From: Lachnospiraceae bacterium UBA3814
GTDB lineage: Bacteria > Bacillota > Clostridia > Lachnospirales > Lachnospiraceae
Length of the DNA: 20,492 nucleotides
Direction of reading: 5' to 3'
Assembly (NCBI GenBank): GCA_002368575.1
Contig: DFEA01000108.1
Coordinates: forward strand, 1-20,492
The position numbers and the translations under genes are program-made. This document shows positions 1-7,563 of the stretch, one piece after another (positions within the stretch are counted from its first letter, which is position 1; every line of letters begins with the position of its first letter). Under the pieces are notes generated by a model, which did not search any database, was not told the origin of the DNA, and saw only the letters and a program-made list of their open reading frames with translations.

Positions 1-2
1 CA

Positions 3-512
3 ATAGCCTGGGCTGTGGTGGAATATATCGCGAACGAAAAGCATCTTGGCGGAAAGACCCTTTTTGCCACCCATTATCATGAGCTTACGGAGTTGGAGGG
101 CAAGATAAGCTCTGTGAGGAATTACTGCGTTGCGGTAAAGGAGCAGGGCGAGGATATCGTCTTCTTAAGAAAGATAGTAAAGGGAGGAGCCGATAAGAGC
201 TACGGGATACAGGTCGCAAGGCTGGCGGGTGTCCCGGAGGAGGTAACCAAAAGGGCTAAGGAGCTTGTAGAGCAGCTATCCGATAACGATATAACGATAA
301 ACATAAAAATGCCCGAGGAAGGAAAGGCTCCTGCGGGAAGGAAGGTAAAGAGATACGATGAGGTGGACCTTTTACAGATGTCTTTATTTGATACCGTAAA
401 AGATGATGATATAATCAACGAAATAAAGGAGCTTGACATAGACAGGATGACTCCGATGGAAGCATTGAACACGCTTAATGTGATAAAAAACAGGATAAAT
501 AACAGGTGGTAG
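3..512 (+). CDS. mutS: DNA mismatch repair protein MutS, C-terminal part (5' truncated by window)
   Basis: MutS recognises mismatches and, through its ATPase, recruits MutL. Only the last ~169 residues are present; the frame is open to the window edge, so the start lies outside. The visible part begins at IAWAVVEYIA, just after the Walker B region, and contains the conserved ATHYHEL motif of the ABC-type ATPase domain. DKSYGIQVARLAGVP and the helical dimerisation segment follow. Near the C-terminus, QMSLF (bases 375-389) fits the known MutS sliding-clamp-binding pentapeptide. The gene ends three bases before the mutL start, so the two are surely co-transcribed. Assignment is firm; nothing can be said about the mismatch-binding domain, which is not in view. 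Confidence 0.97.
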   Translation: MAWAVVEYIANEKHLGGKTLFATHYHELTELEGKISSVRNYCVAVKEQGEDIVFLRKIVKGGADKSYGIQVARLAGVPEEVTKRAKELVEQLSDNDITINIKMPEEGKAPAGRKVKRYDEVDLLQMSLFDTVKDDDIINEIKELDIDRMTPMEALNTLNVIKNRINNRW

Positions 513-515
513 TTA

Positions 516-2465
516 ATGGGAGCTCACATTCACAGCCTTGACGAGGAGACCATAAACAGAATAGCAGCCGGAGAGGTAGTGGAAAGGCCCTTAAACGTGG
601 TCAAGGAGCTTATTGAGAACGCCGTTGATGCCGGGGCAAGCGCCATAACCGTTGAAATAAGGGACGGAGGACTGTCCTATATAAGGGTAACAGACAACGG
701 TGAGGGGATCGCAAGGGAAGAGGTTCGTACCGCGTTTCTCAGGCATACCACCAGCAAGCTTAAGGACGCCTCCGAACTCATAAGCATTAACAGCCTGGGC
801 TTCAGGGGGGAAGCGCTCTCAAGCATAGCCGCGGTGGCAATGGTCGAGCTTCTTACAAAAACCGGTGCCTCTCTTACCGGAGTGAGATACTGCATAGAGG
901 GCTCGACGGAAAAGGTCTTTGACGACGTGGGAATCCCGGACGGGACCACCTTTATAGTGCGAAACCTTTTCTACAATACTCCCGCAAGAAGAAAATTCTT
1001 AAAGAGTCCGGCAGTGGAGGCCGGCTATATATCCGATCTCATGGAGCGGATGATGCTGTCCCATACCGATATTTCCTTTAAGCTTATCCAGGGAGGGAAG
1101 ATAAAGCTTCAGTCCTACGGAAACGGGAAACCTCTTGATGTGGTATATTCCCTTTACGGAAGGGATGTGATGGAAAGCCTTATGCCGGTAAATGCTTCGG
1201 AGGGCTCGGTGTCCGTGACCGGATACATAGGCAGGCCTGCGATCGGCAGGGGCAGCAGAAGCTTTGAGATATATTATGTAAACCAGCGCTATATACGGAG
1301 CAGTCTCATAAGCGCCGCTCTTGAGGAGGCATATAAGCCGTACCTTATGCAGCACAGGTTTCCCTTTGTACTGCTTTATCTTGACATACCCCCGGAGGAG
1401 CTGGATGTAAATGTACATCCTTCAAAAATGGAGATCCGTTTTCTGAATGAAAAGCCCCTGTATGAGCTCCTGACCTCAGAGATCGGAAGGATCCTTAAGA
1501 ACGCGGACATGATTGTGGAGATAAAGGAGGCGGAAAAGGCGCCGGAAATCGATAAGCCTGCTCCGGAGCCCTTTGAGGCGGTCAGAAGGGAGGAGGAGGT
1601 AAAGGCCCTGCGAAGCGTCTCTGAGGGGGAAAAGCCTCTGAGCATGCCTGAGCCTGGCTCTTATTTATCGGAAAGTAAAGCCTTATCACAGCCGGAGCCT
1701 TATACCCGGGCTTCCATGTCATTAATGGAGGAAGCAGCCTACGGAAAGGCAGAGGATGATAAGAACGATCCTCCCGGGGCAGGGGAAGCGGGACAGCTTT
1801 CTCTCTTTCCGGAGGTACGCTTCCTCTCCGGGGAGGCTCTTAAAAGGCACCGTATCATAGGACAGCTCTTTAAGACCTACTGGCTTGTGGAAATGGATGA
1901 TGAGCTGTATATGATCGACCAGCACGCCGCCCATGAAAAGATAAAGTATGAAAGGCTCATTAAGCAGCTTAATGAAAACCGGGTGTTTTCACAGAACATA
2001 AGCCCCGCGCAGGTCATCACCCTTACAAGGAGGGAGGCGGAGGTATATAAAGGCTGCCGGGCTGAGTTTGAGCGCTGCGGCTTTGAGATCGGGGATTTCG
2101 GAGGCACCGATATAAGGATAAGCGCGATCCCTACCGAGCTTTACGGTATGACGGTGAGCGAATATTTTCATGACCTTCTCGATGAGCTCATGGAGGAAAA
2201 GCTTTTTGAAGGAGACAGCCCCCAAAACGGCTCCTCAGCGTTGCCGGGGGAGGGCTTCGTTTCCGATGAAATACTCCATGCCATAGCCACAAAGGCCTGT
2301 AAAAGCGCGGTCAAGGGCAACACCCTTCTTTCAGCCGAGGAAGCGCGCGCCCTTATAGATGAGCTTATGGAGCTTGAGGATCCGTACCATTGTCCCCACG
2401 GGAGGCCGGTGATCATAAAGCTTAAGAAGTCCGAGATAGAAAAGATGTTCAAGAGGATCGTATAG
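516..2465 (+). CDS. mutL: DNA mismatch repair protein MutL (endonuclease type)
   Basis: The 649-residue protein couples MutS mismatch recognition to strand incision. The N-terminal GHKL ATPase is intact: NRIAAGEVVERP, KELIENAVDAG (E31 matches the catalytic E29 of E. coli), DNGEGI, TSKL, GFRGEALSSIA and NTPARRKFL. A proline/glutamate-rich linker (about 335-435) leads to the C-terminal dimerisation/endonuclease domain. That domain has DQHAAHEKIKYE (D468, E474, E479), which fits DQHA(X)2E(X)4E, plus ACKSAVKG and CPHGRP. MutL proteins with these motifs nick DNA themselves, as expected where MutH is absent. QLSLF at 427-431 in the linker looks like a clamp-binding motif. An AGGTGG six bases upstream supports the ATG at 516. 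It sits 3 nt after mutS and 10 nt before the next gene. Confidence 0.97.
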   Translation: MGAHIHSLDEETINRIAAGEVVERPLNVVKELIENAVDAGASAITVEIRDGGLSYIRVTDNGEGIAREEVRTAFLRHTTSKLKDASELISINSLGFRGEALSSIAAVAMVELLTKTGASLTGVRYCIEGSTEKVFDDVGIPDGTTFIVRNLFYNTPARRKFLKSPAVEAGYISDLMERMMLSHTDISFKLIQGGKIKLQSYGNGKPLDVVYSLYGRDVMESLMPVNASEGSVSVTGYIGRPAIGRGSRSFEIYYVNQRYIRSSLISAALEEAYKPYLMQHRFPFVLLYLDIPPEELDVNVHPSKMEIRFLNEKPLYELLTSEIGRILKNADMIVEIKEAEKAPEIDKPAPEPFEAVRREEEVKALRSVSEGEKPLSMPEPGSYLSESKALSQPEPYTRASMSLMEEAAYGKAEDDKNDPPGAGEAGQLSLFPEVRFLSGEALKRHRIIGQLFKTYWLVEMDDELYMIDQHAAHEKIKYERLIKQLNENRVFSQNISPAQVITLTRREAEVYKGCRAEFERCGFEIGDFGGTDIRISAIPTELYGMTVSEYFHDLLDELMEEKLFEGDSPQNGSSALPGEGFVSDEILHAIATKACKSAVKGNTLLSAEEARALIDELMELEDPYHCPHGRPVIIKLKKSEIEKMFKRIV

Positions 2466-2475
2466 CAGGTCTGAT

Positions 2476-3516
2476 ATGGAGCTGTTTATCATTTCTCTCA
2501 TTATTATCATAGTCCGCATAGTGACCTCCGCGTTTATCGGAGATATGCCTTCCCGTATCAGGCTTGTTTTCAGGCTGACCTCCTATTTCGGAATGCTCCT
2601 TGTCTGCGCCTTTATTGCGGGACGTGCGGGAGGCTTCCCCTATTACATGAACGGGCTGTTTGTCATCATTGTGACCTTTGCTCTGACCTTCATATTGAGA
2701 CGCAGCATAACCGTGGGGAATGCGCTGGAAATTGCCATGAGCGGACTGTTGGTGTGTCTTACGGCATATGTTTTCATTGACCTGTTCAGGCTCTCAAAAA
2801 GCCCGGGACTGTGCTTTGTAAGCTGTGCGGGCTTTTATGATATCTGGTACCTTTCCGTCATAAGTCTTGAGCACGAGGAAAGACACCGTTTTAATAAGGC
2901 AGAGCTCCTTGCCGCCTCGGTGATCATCCTTTTAAGCTCTGCTGTATACGGCTTTCTCATATTCAGAGCCACCTTTTTTGCACTGAACGGCATGAGGGAC
3001 CTGCTTTCTGTGCTTATCTGCACGGCAATGACCGTATACGCCCCGGTATGCATCACCGCAGCCTTTATTGCAGGAGAGCGGAATAACCGTCCCTTCCAAA
3101 ACCCCTTTACAGCCTTCAGGAAAAGAAGGACCTTTACCTATAAAAGCTTTGGGGAGAAGGATCTGCACTGGGATTACGAGGGAGGCGAGCAGGAATACGA
3201 CTGGGGAAGGGATCCCCGGGGCAGCAAGACCGGGAAAAAAAGAGGGTCGGGTGAGTACCAAAAAGCGGGAACAGGCCGCAGCGGGGAGCAGACCTCCTCC
3301 GGAGAAGGCTTTGAAAGCAGTATCTTAGGCGACGATGTAAAGAAGGCCATGAGGATCTTCGGCATAAGGAGCCTTAACGAACTGAGCAGGGAATCGCTTG
3401 ACAGGAAAAGAAGAGAGCTTATGAAAAGATATCATCCTGATTCCGGGAGCGCGGGAAGCACGGAAAGGGCCGGGGAGATAAACGCGGCCTACGATCTCTT
3501 AAAGAGGTATATATAG
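2476..3516 (+). CDS. Polytopic membrane protein with C-terminal J domain
   Basis: The first ~200 of 346 residues are strongly hydrophobic, with about seven candidate membrane helices (roughly 1-21, 30-52, 56-76, 80-104, 110-133, 142-170, 173-200). A charged, Gly/Ser/Lys-rich linker (about 201-282) follows, then a compact J domain (about 283-346). The J domain has the HPD tripeptide (H320-P321-D322) in KRYHPDSG and ends in INAAYDLLKRYI, which is typical of helix III to IV. J domains stimulate the ATPase of Hsp70/DnaK, so this protein probably recruits DnaK to the inner face of the membrane. It lacks the Gly/Phe and zinc-finger regions of DnaJ. Its client is unknown. It follows mutL by 10 nt, so it is likely co-transcribed, but no mismatch repair role is implied by its sequence. 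I do not recognise a named family for the membrane part. Confidence 0.85.
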   Translation: MELFIISLIIIIVRIVTSAFIGDMPSRIRLVFRLTSYFGMLLVCAFIAGRAGGFPYYMNGLFVIIVTFALTFILRRSITVGNALEIAMSGLLVCLTAYVFIDLFRLSKSPGLCFVSCAGFYDIWYLSVISLEHEERHRFNKAELLAASVIILLSSAVYGFLIFRATFFALNGMRDLLSVLICTAMTVYAPVCITAAFIAGERNNRPFQNPFTAFRKRRTFTYKSFGEKDLHWDYEGGEQEYDWGRDPRGSKTGKKRGSGEYQKAGTGRSGEQTSSGEGFESSILGDDVKKAMRIFGIRSLNELSRESLDRKRRELMKRYHPDSGSAGSTERAGEINAAYDLLKRYI

Positions 3517-3636
3517 GCTCTCAGATCAAAACGCGTCTTAACGTCTCGACACAGAATGGAACCTTCGCAGAGTCGTAATCTACGCTGTGAGCCTAAGTTT
3601 ATAACATTGCTTTACGATGGAAAATATGAAAAACTG

Positions 3637-3692
3637 ACAAAAAAACACGGAATGCAAAAATTTCAGAATGCAAAAATTTCACAAAAAAACAC
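3637..3692. repeat. 16-bp perfect tandem repeat nested between 12-bp direct repeats
   Basis: GAATGCAAAAATTTCA occurs twice back to back (3650-3665 and 3666-3681), with no mismatch. The pair is flanked by two exact copies of ACAAAAAAACAC (3637-3648 and 3681-3692). The block lies ~125 bases upstream of the STAS start and immediately upstream of a TATACT box. Paired operator-like sites or an A-tract upstream element are both plausible. The role is inferred only from position. Confidence 0.75.
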
Positions 3693-3704
3693 TGGAAATA
3701 TACT
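3677..3704 (+). promoter_or_regulatory. Weak candidate promoter for the STAS gene
   Basis: TATACT (3699-3704) is a good match to a vegetative -10 box. The best upstream partner is TTTCAC (3677-3682) at 16-bp spacing, a poor -35 match that overlaps the second 16-bp repeat. It is the only -10-like box in the gap with a plausible partner. A box this weak would fit an activated or UP-element-assisted promoter, but chance is not excluded. Confidence 0.25.
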
Positions 3705-3815
3705 GTATGAATTGCTACAATTATACCTGTGTGATTTGTTACTATGGCTTTCAGGGTATTCTCAGAGCCTGGTTCTAAACGGTTACGCTGATTTCAATAA
3801 ACAGGAGGAACAGTT

Positions 3816-4115
3816 ATGACAATTAATAAGGATTCCAACGGGGATGCTCTTAACATCGCATTATCAGGAAGGCTTGATACGACCACGGCTCCTGAGTTAG
3901 AGGAGGAGCTTAAGAGCTCTCTCGACGGGGTTAAGGAGCTTAGCTTTGATTTTGCGGAGCTTGCGTATATCTCTTCTGCGGGCCTGAGGGTTCTGCTTTC
4001 GGCACAGAAGCTCATGAACAAGGCTGGAGGGAATATGAAGATAAAGGGAGCTAATGAAGAGATCAAGGAGATCTTTGAGGTTACCGGCTTTAACGATATC
4101 CTTAATATCGAATGA
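3816..4115 (+). CDS. STAS-domain anti-sigma-factor antagonist (RsbV/SpoIIAA-like)
   Basis: The 99 residues form a single STAS domain. In the partner-switching family such proteins, when unphosphorylated, bind an RsbW-type kinase and free its target; the kinase inactivates them by phosphorylating a serine. The diagnostic segment is YISSAGLRVLL (51-61). By alignment with the DS(S/T)G motif of RsbV, S54 is the likely phosphorylation site, and S53 takes the place of the usual Asp. The N-terminus (ALNIALSGRLDTTTAPELEEEL) is typical. A strong AGGAGG seven bases upstream fixes the ATG. The gene is the first of the locus and is followed at once by a terminator-like hairpin. Its natural partners are the SpoIIE-type phosphatase and RsbW-type kinase encoded ~14 kb downstream. 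Confidence 0.93.
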   Translation: MTINKDSNGDALNIALSGRLDTTTAPELEEELKSSLDGVKELSFDFAELAYISSAGLRVLLSAQKLMNKAGGNMKIKGANEEIKEIFEVTGFNDILNIE

Positions 4116-4137
4116 CTGAGAGCATTCTCTGCAGCAT

Positions 4138-4168
4138 ATGAAAGGTGCCTTTTAAGACACCTTTTTTT
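4138..4168 (+). terminator. Intrinsic terminator or attenuator after the STAS gene
   Basis: AAAGGTG (4141-4147) pairs with CACCTTT (4158-4164) around a short pyrimidine/purine loop that can itself pair partly (CTT with AAG). The 3' arm runs into seven consecutive T (4162-4168). A smaller hairpin (AGAG/CTCT at 4119-4130, extended by CTG/CAG) precedes it. Only 15 bases separate the T-run from the next start codon, so it may act as a leaky terminator that gives more STAS transcript than downstream mRNA. Confidence 0.8.
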
Positions 4169-4183
4169 GCGCATAATTGAAAT

Positions 4184-6400
4184 ATGATTGAAAAAAAGAA
4201 GGCTGTTTTTGTCATAATATTGCTCGGGATCGTTCTGTCTCTGCTTTCGACGCTGCTTACTACAATGTCCTTTCATAAGATGCAGGCGGAGAATTATGTG
4301 CATGCCAGGCTCCTAAGCACCGTCAGCGCCGTCAGAAAGCTTAATTATGCCTTAAGCTTCGGAAAACCTCTTGATAAGTATTACGGACTGGATCATCTGC
4401 TTTACGGCATTATGGAGCTGTCTGAGGATATTCTGGGAGTGGAGGTCACGGATGAGCACAAAGCCTCTGTCCTTATTGTGGGGGAAATGGAGGAAGGGGT
4501 AAGACAGGGCGGAACGGGAGAGGAATATGAGGTAAAGTCCGACGGTATCTATGCCTTTACTCCCTTTGATTGCGGTATGCTGATACTGAGGCTTGATACA
4601 TCGTCGGTAAACCGGCTGACAAAAGAATTCCTTATTTTCATGCTTGTACTGGATCTGATCCTTGTGCTCCTTGTCGGGCTTACGGTAAATATCCTGTTCG
4701 GACGCTGCGGGGATGAGATAATGATAAAAAAACTCAGGGTAAACGGTATCCTTATCCTGATAGCTTCACAGCTTATCCTCGGTGGCATAGCCATGGAAAG
4801 AATGGATCGCTCCTATAAGGATTCCATAGATCAGATCGCCCGTGACACAGCCTGCATGGTGGAAAATGATATAAACGATGTCATAGAAAAGGGCGTTCAA
4901 TATGAGGAGATCACAAGAATAAATGAGTATCTTGATGAGCTTGTCCTGGATATTCCGGAGATATCCAAACTGTCCCTCAGCGATTCTGAAGTCCGCGACG
5001 GTAAAAACGTTCTCGGCTATGAAATGAACATAAGCGGAAGCGCCGACAGTGCGCTACCTTTTTTTTGTATCTACGATTACAACTGGGATCTCATCAATGA
5101 GAGAAGGATCAACAACGGGATAGACATTATTATCCTCGTTATGATCACTGTGTTTGTAAGCCTTGAGGCTGTCAGCTTTTTCACAAAACATTTTTTACTT
5201 TCCGGCACGCGAAAAAGGGGAGAGCTTTACCTTCCGGGCTTTCGTCTCTTTGTTTTTTTTGAAGGTATCGCCTTCAGTCTTGACGGCAGTTTTTTTTCGG
5301 TTTATTCAAGAAAGCTGTATCTGGCCATGGGGCTTCCCGATTCCATGTCTTTTCTCAGCGGTATGCCCCACACCATGTATTCCGCGGCAATTGTCACCGG
5401 TCTTATATTCTCACGCTCTTTGATCCAGAGGCTGGGCATGAAGCGTGTACTTTCCGTCGGTGTCATGTCAGGTGTTGCGGGTTATGTGCTGTGCGCTGTT
5501 TCCTTAAACCTTCCCATGCTCATAGCGGCGCGGTTTATTTACGGCTTCTGCAACGGACTGCTCATAAACTGTATAAGGCTTTTTGCCGCGTCCCAAAGCG
5601 ATCCCAGGATACATACCAGGATCCTTGTGGATTATATGTCCGCGATAAATCTGGGAGTCAGCTGCGGCGTCGTAATAGGAGGACTTATAGCGGACGTATC
5701 CTCCTATACCGTCGTGTTCCTTACCGGTGCGGTACTGGGTTCCCTGTGCTTATTCCTTATATTGTTTGCAGGTTTTCCCGAAAGATCGGAGCGGAGCACG
5801 GAACGTATGCTGTTCTTAAGCTCCTTTCAGGAGCTGCGTATACCAAGGGTGTTAGTGTATATGTTCGCTGTAGTGCTTCCGGTCTACATAGCCACGCTTT
5901 TTGTGAGCTACAGCTTTCCTCTGTTCGGAGACGAGGCAGGCTTTTCAAATTCAATGGTCTCAGGCTGTCTTATGATTAACTATATCATCATTGCATATCT
6001 TACGAAGCCGATAGCTGACATGGTGATAAAGCATTTTCTTCCCCGGACGGCCATGGGCGTTTATATGCTCCTTCAGGCGGTCAGTATAGGGATATTTGTG
6101 ATCGCACAGACTCCATTATCCGCACTGGCGGCCCTTGTACTTACAAGCTTCTGGGACTGCTTCGGCATGGTAGTCATTGATCTTGGCCTAAGCGATGTTA
6201 AGGAGGCCAGCATGGAAAAGTGTACTCTTCTTCAGATGCTGTTCGGAAAGCTGGGGCTTGTGGCGGGACCACCGCTCATCACCGCAAGGCTTCAAAACGG
6301 AGCGGCCCGGGCCACGGGGATAACGGTGATATTCCTCCTTGTCGGTTTTTTCGTATATACTGCATCATATTTTCTGATGGGGGTAAAACATAGAAAATGA
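4184..6400 (+). CDS. MFS transporter fused to an N-terminal tandem sensor-like membrane module
   Basis: The 738 residues have two parts. Residues 1-335 contain four membrane helices (about 7-28, 149-173, 186-205, 313-334) that enclose two extracytoplasmic segments (about 29-148 and 206-312). The two segments look alike, each with a helical start followed by a D-L-E-rich stretch ending near an EVTD or LSLSD motif. Residues ~350-735 resemble a 12-helix major facilitator, with a motif-A-like RSLIQRLGMKRVLSVG between helices 2 and 3. MFS proteins normally lack such an N-terminal module (typical length ~400), so this is a fusion. It may export the synthetase product, or sense a ligand and transport it; substrate unknown. 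The start has no clear Shine-Dalgarno sequence, though TM1 begins right after it. Its stop overlaps the next start (ATGA). Confidence 0.85.
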   Translation: MIEKKKAVFVIILLGIVLSLLSTLLTTMSFHKMQAENYVHARLLSTVSAVRKLNYALSFGKPLDKYYGLDHLLYGIMELSEDILGVEVTDEHKASVLIVGEMEEGVRQGGTGEEYEVKSDGIYAFTPFDCGMLILRLDTSSVNRLTKEFLIFMLVLDLILVLLVGLTVNILFGRCGDEIMIKKLRVNGILILIASQLILGGIAMERMDRSYKDSIDQIARDTACMVENDINDVIEKGVQYEEITRINEYLDELVLDIPEISKLSLSDSEVRDGKNVLGYEMNISGSADSALPFFCIYDYNWDLINERRINNGIDIIILVMITVFVSLEAVSFFTKHFLLSGTRKRGELYLPGFRLFVFFEGIAFSLDGSFFSVYSRKLYLAMGLPDSMSFLSGMPHTMYSAAIVTGLIFSRSLIQRLGMKRVLSVGVMSGVAGYVLCAVSLNLPMLIAARFIYGFCNGLLINCIRLFAASQSDPRIHTRILVDYMSAINLGVSCGVVIGGLIADVSSYTVVFLTGAVLGSLCLFLILFAGFPERSERSTERMLFLSSFQELRIPRVLVYMFAVVLPVYIATLFVSYSFPLFGDEAGFSNSMVSGCLMINYIIIAYLTKPIADMVIKHFLPRTAMGVYMLLQAVSIGIFVIAQTPLSALAALVLTSFWDCFGMVVIDLGLSDVKEASMEKCTLLQMLFGKLGLVAGPPLITARLQNGAARATGITVIFLLVGFFVYTASYFLMGVKHRK

Positions 6401-7563
6401 TAATGAAGAAACTGGTGACTTCGCTGCTCATTATGTGTATTCTGATGCTGCCCCTTGCGCTTGCCGCAGGCGGTGAGGAGCCCGGAGGTGAGCCTGTTGT
6501 AATAAGGTTCGGATACGCACAGACGAGAAACTATATAGCCTTTGCGGAAGGACTCCTTGACCTGGCAAGGAAAATGGCAGGGGCGGGCCTGCTTTCCGAT
6601 TCGATCCTTAAGGAATATGAGGGTGTTGATTTTGAGGAGACTTTTCAGGATGAGGATATAAATAAGCTATGGAATGATATCTGTGACGCAAATATCCCCG
6701 GTTCCAGATATCAGTTTGTCCGGGAAGCCTTTTTTGATATGAGCCTGATGGAGGAAAAGGATCATGAGAAAATGGTGAACCGCGATGATGTTGATATTAT
6801 GTTAACCATGGGAACCAGGCCGGGTGTTTATTTTGCAAACAACGAAAAAAAGAATAAGTTTATCAACCTCTATGCCGCTGATCCCATAGCATCAAAGATA
6901 GTAAAGAGTGAAACGGAGCGCTATACCGACAATGCCTATGCCGTGGTTGACACCACACCCTATCTGAGACAGCTGGATGTCGGCTATAATTTTCTGCAGT
7001 TTAAGAAGCTGGGGATGGTATATGAGGCTTCGGAAACCGCTTATATTTATTCCGCTGTAAAGGAAGTCATGCAGAAATCAGAAGAATACGGCTTTGAGGT
7101 GGTATACAAAAACGTCACGGAGCCGGTTTCGGAGGATGATTTCGACAGATATTACAGAGAGCTTAAGCAGGCCTACAGGGAGCTTATTGACGAGGGTATG
7201 GACTGTCTTTATATTACAGTTTCGTCTATTGATTACGAGACCAAGCTTATGGAGCTTCTTGAGGATGCCGTGATTCCCGCCGGGGTGATGACGCTTGCCC
7301 AGGCTGATCTTGCGCCGCTTAAATACGGAGCTCTTCTGGGAGTTACCTTAACTGACTCCGCCGAAATCGCGGAGCATGTCTTCAGACAGCTTGAGAGGTA
7401 TTCCACAGAGGGAGTGCCCTTTAATGAGCTGGATATGGTATGTGAGGTAACCCCGAGGATCGGTCTCAATATCACTACCGCAAAAAAGACGGGGTTTGAT
7501 CCGGGCTTTAAGAAGCTGCTGATGACAGACAGGATATACAGAAATAAGGAGATACAGAAATGA
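6397..7563 (+). CDS. Secreted TrpX/ABC_sub_bind-type substrate-binding protein
   Basis: The 388-residue protein begins with a signal peptide (MIMKKLVTSLLIMCILMLP, cleavage probably after ALA near residue 23). No lipobox cysteine is present, so it would be released rather than lipid-anchored, which is odd for a binding protein of a one-membrane cell. The body has features of the ABC_sub_bind (PF04392) periplasmic-binding fold: a conserved DPIASKIV segment, an inner GVTLTDSAEIAE, and near the C-terminus PRIGLNITTAKKTG, equivalent to the family's closing helix motif. No ABC permease or ATPase is nearby. It is translationally coupled on both sides (ATGA overlaps with the MFS gene and the synthetase). 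It may present a ligand to the sensor modules of its neighbours. A second in-frame ATG at 6403 is a possible alternative start. Confidence 0.82.
   Translation: MIMKKLVTSLLIMCILMLPLALAAGGEEPGGEPVVIRFGYAQTRNYIAFAEGLLDLARKMAGAGLLSDSILKEYEGVDFEETFQDEDINKLWNDICDANIPGSRYQFVREAFFDMSLMEEKDHEKMVNRDDVDIMLTMGTRPGVYFANNEKKNKFINLYAADPIASKIVKSETERYTDNAYAVVDTTPYLRQLDVGYNFLQFKKLGMVYEASETAYIYSAVKEVMQKSEEYGFEVVYKNVTEPVSEDDFDRYYRELKQAYRELIDEGMDCLYITVSSIDYETKLMELLEDAVIPAGVMTLAQADLAPLKYGALLGVTLTDSAEIAEHVFRQLERYSTEGVPFNELDMVCEVTPRIGLNITTAKKTGFDPGFKKLLMTDRIYRNKEIQK

Larger units (their letters stand above)
3517..3815. other. AT-rich intergenic region upstream of the STAS-NRPS locus
   Basis: This 299-bp gap separates the mutSL group from the regulated locus and is visibly AT-richer than its surroundings in its middle part. 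It holds a long-range inverted repeat near the left end (AGGCTCTCA at 3515-3523 against TGTGAGCCT at 3586-3594, one mismatch, 62-base loop). In the middle lies a tandem/direct repeat cluster (3637-3692), with a TATACT box at 3699-3704. At the right end is a strong AGGAGG (3803-3808) seven bases before the STAS start. There is no U-tract terminator right after the J-protein gene. This is where the locus promoter would be expected. A short open frame across the region lacks a ribosome binding site and is not called. Confidence 0.6.

Noticed and set aside
3556..3819. An 87-codon open frame in the intergenic region whose stop overlaps the STAS start (ATGA)
   Set aside because: It has no Shine-Dalgarno sequence, runs through the tandem repeat and the downstream ribosome binding site, and gives a low-complexity product with no recognisable domain.
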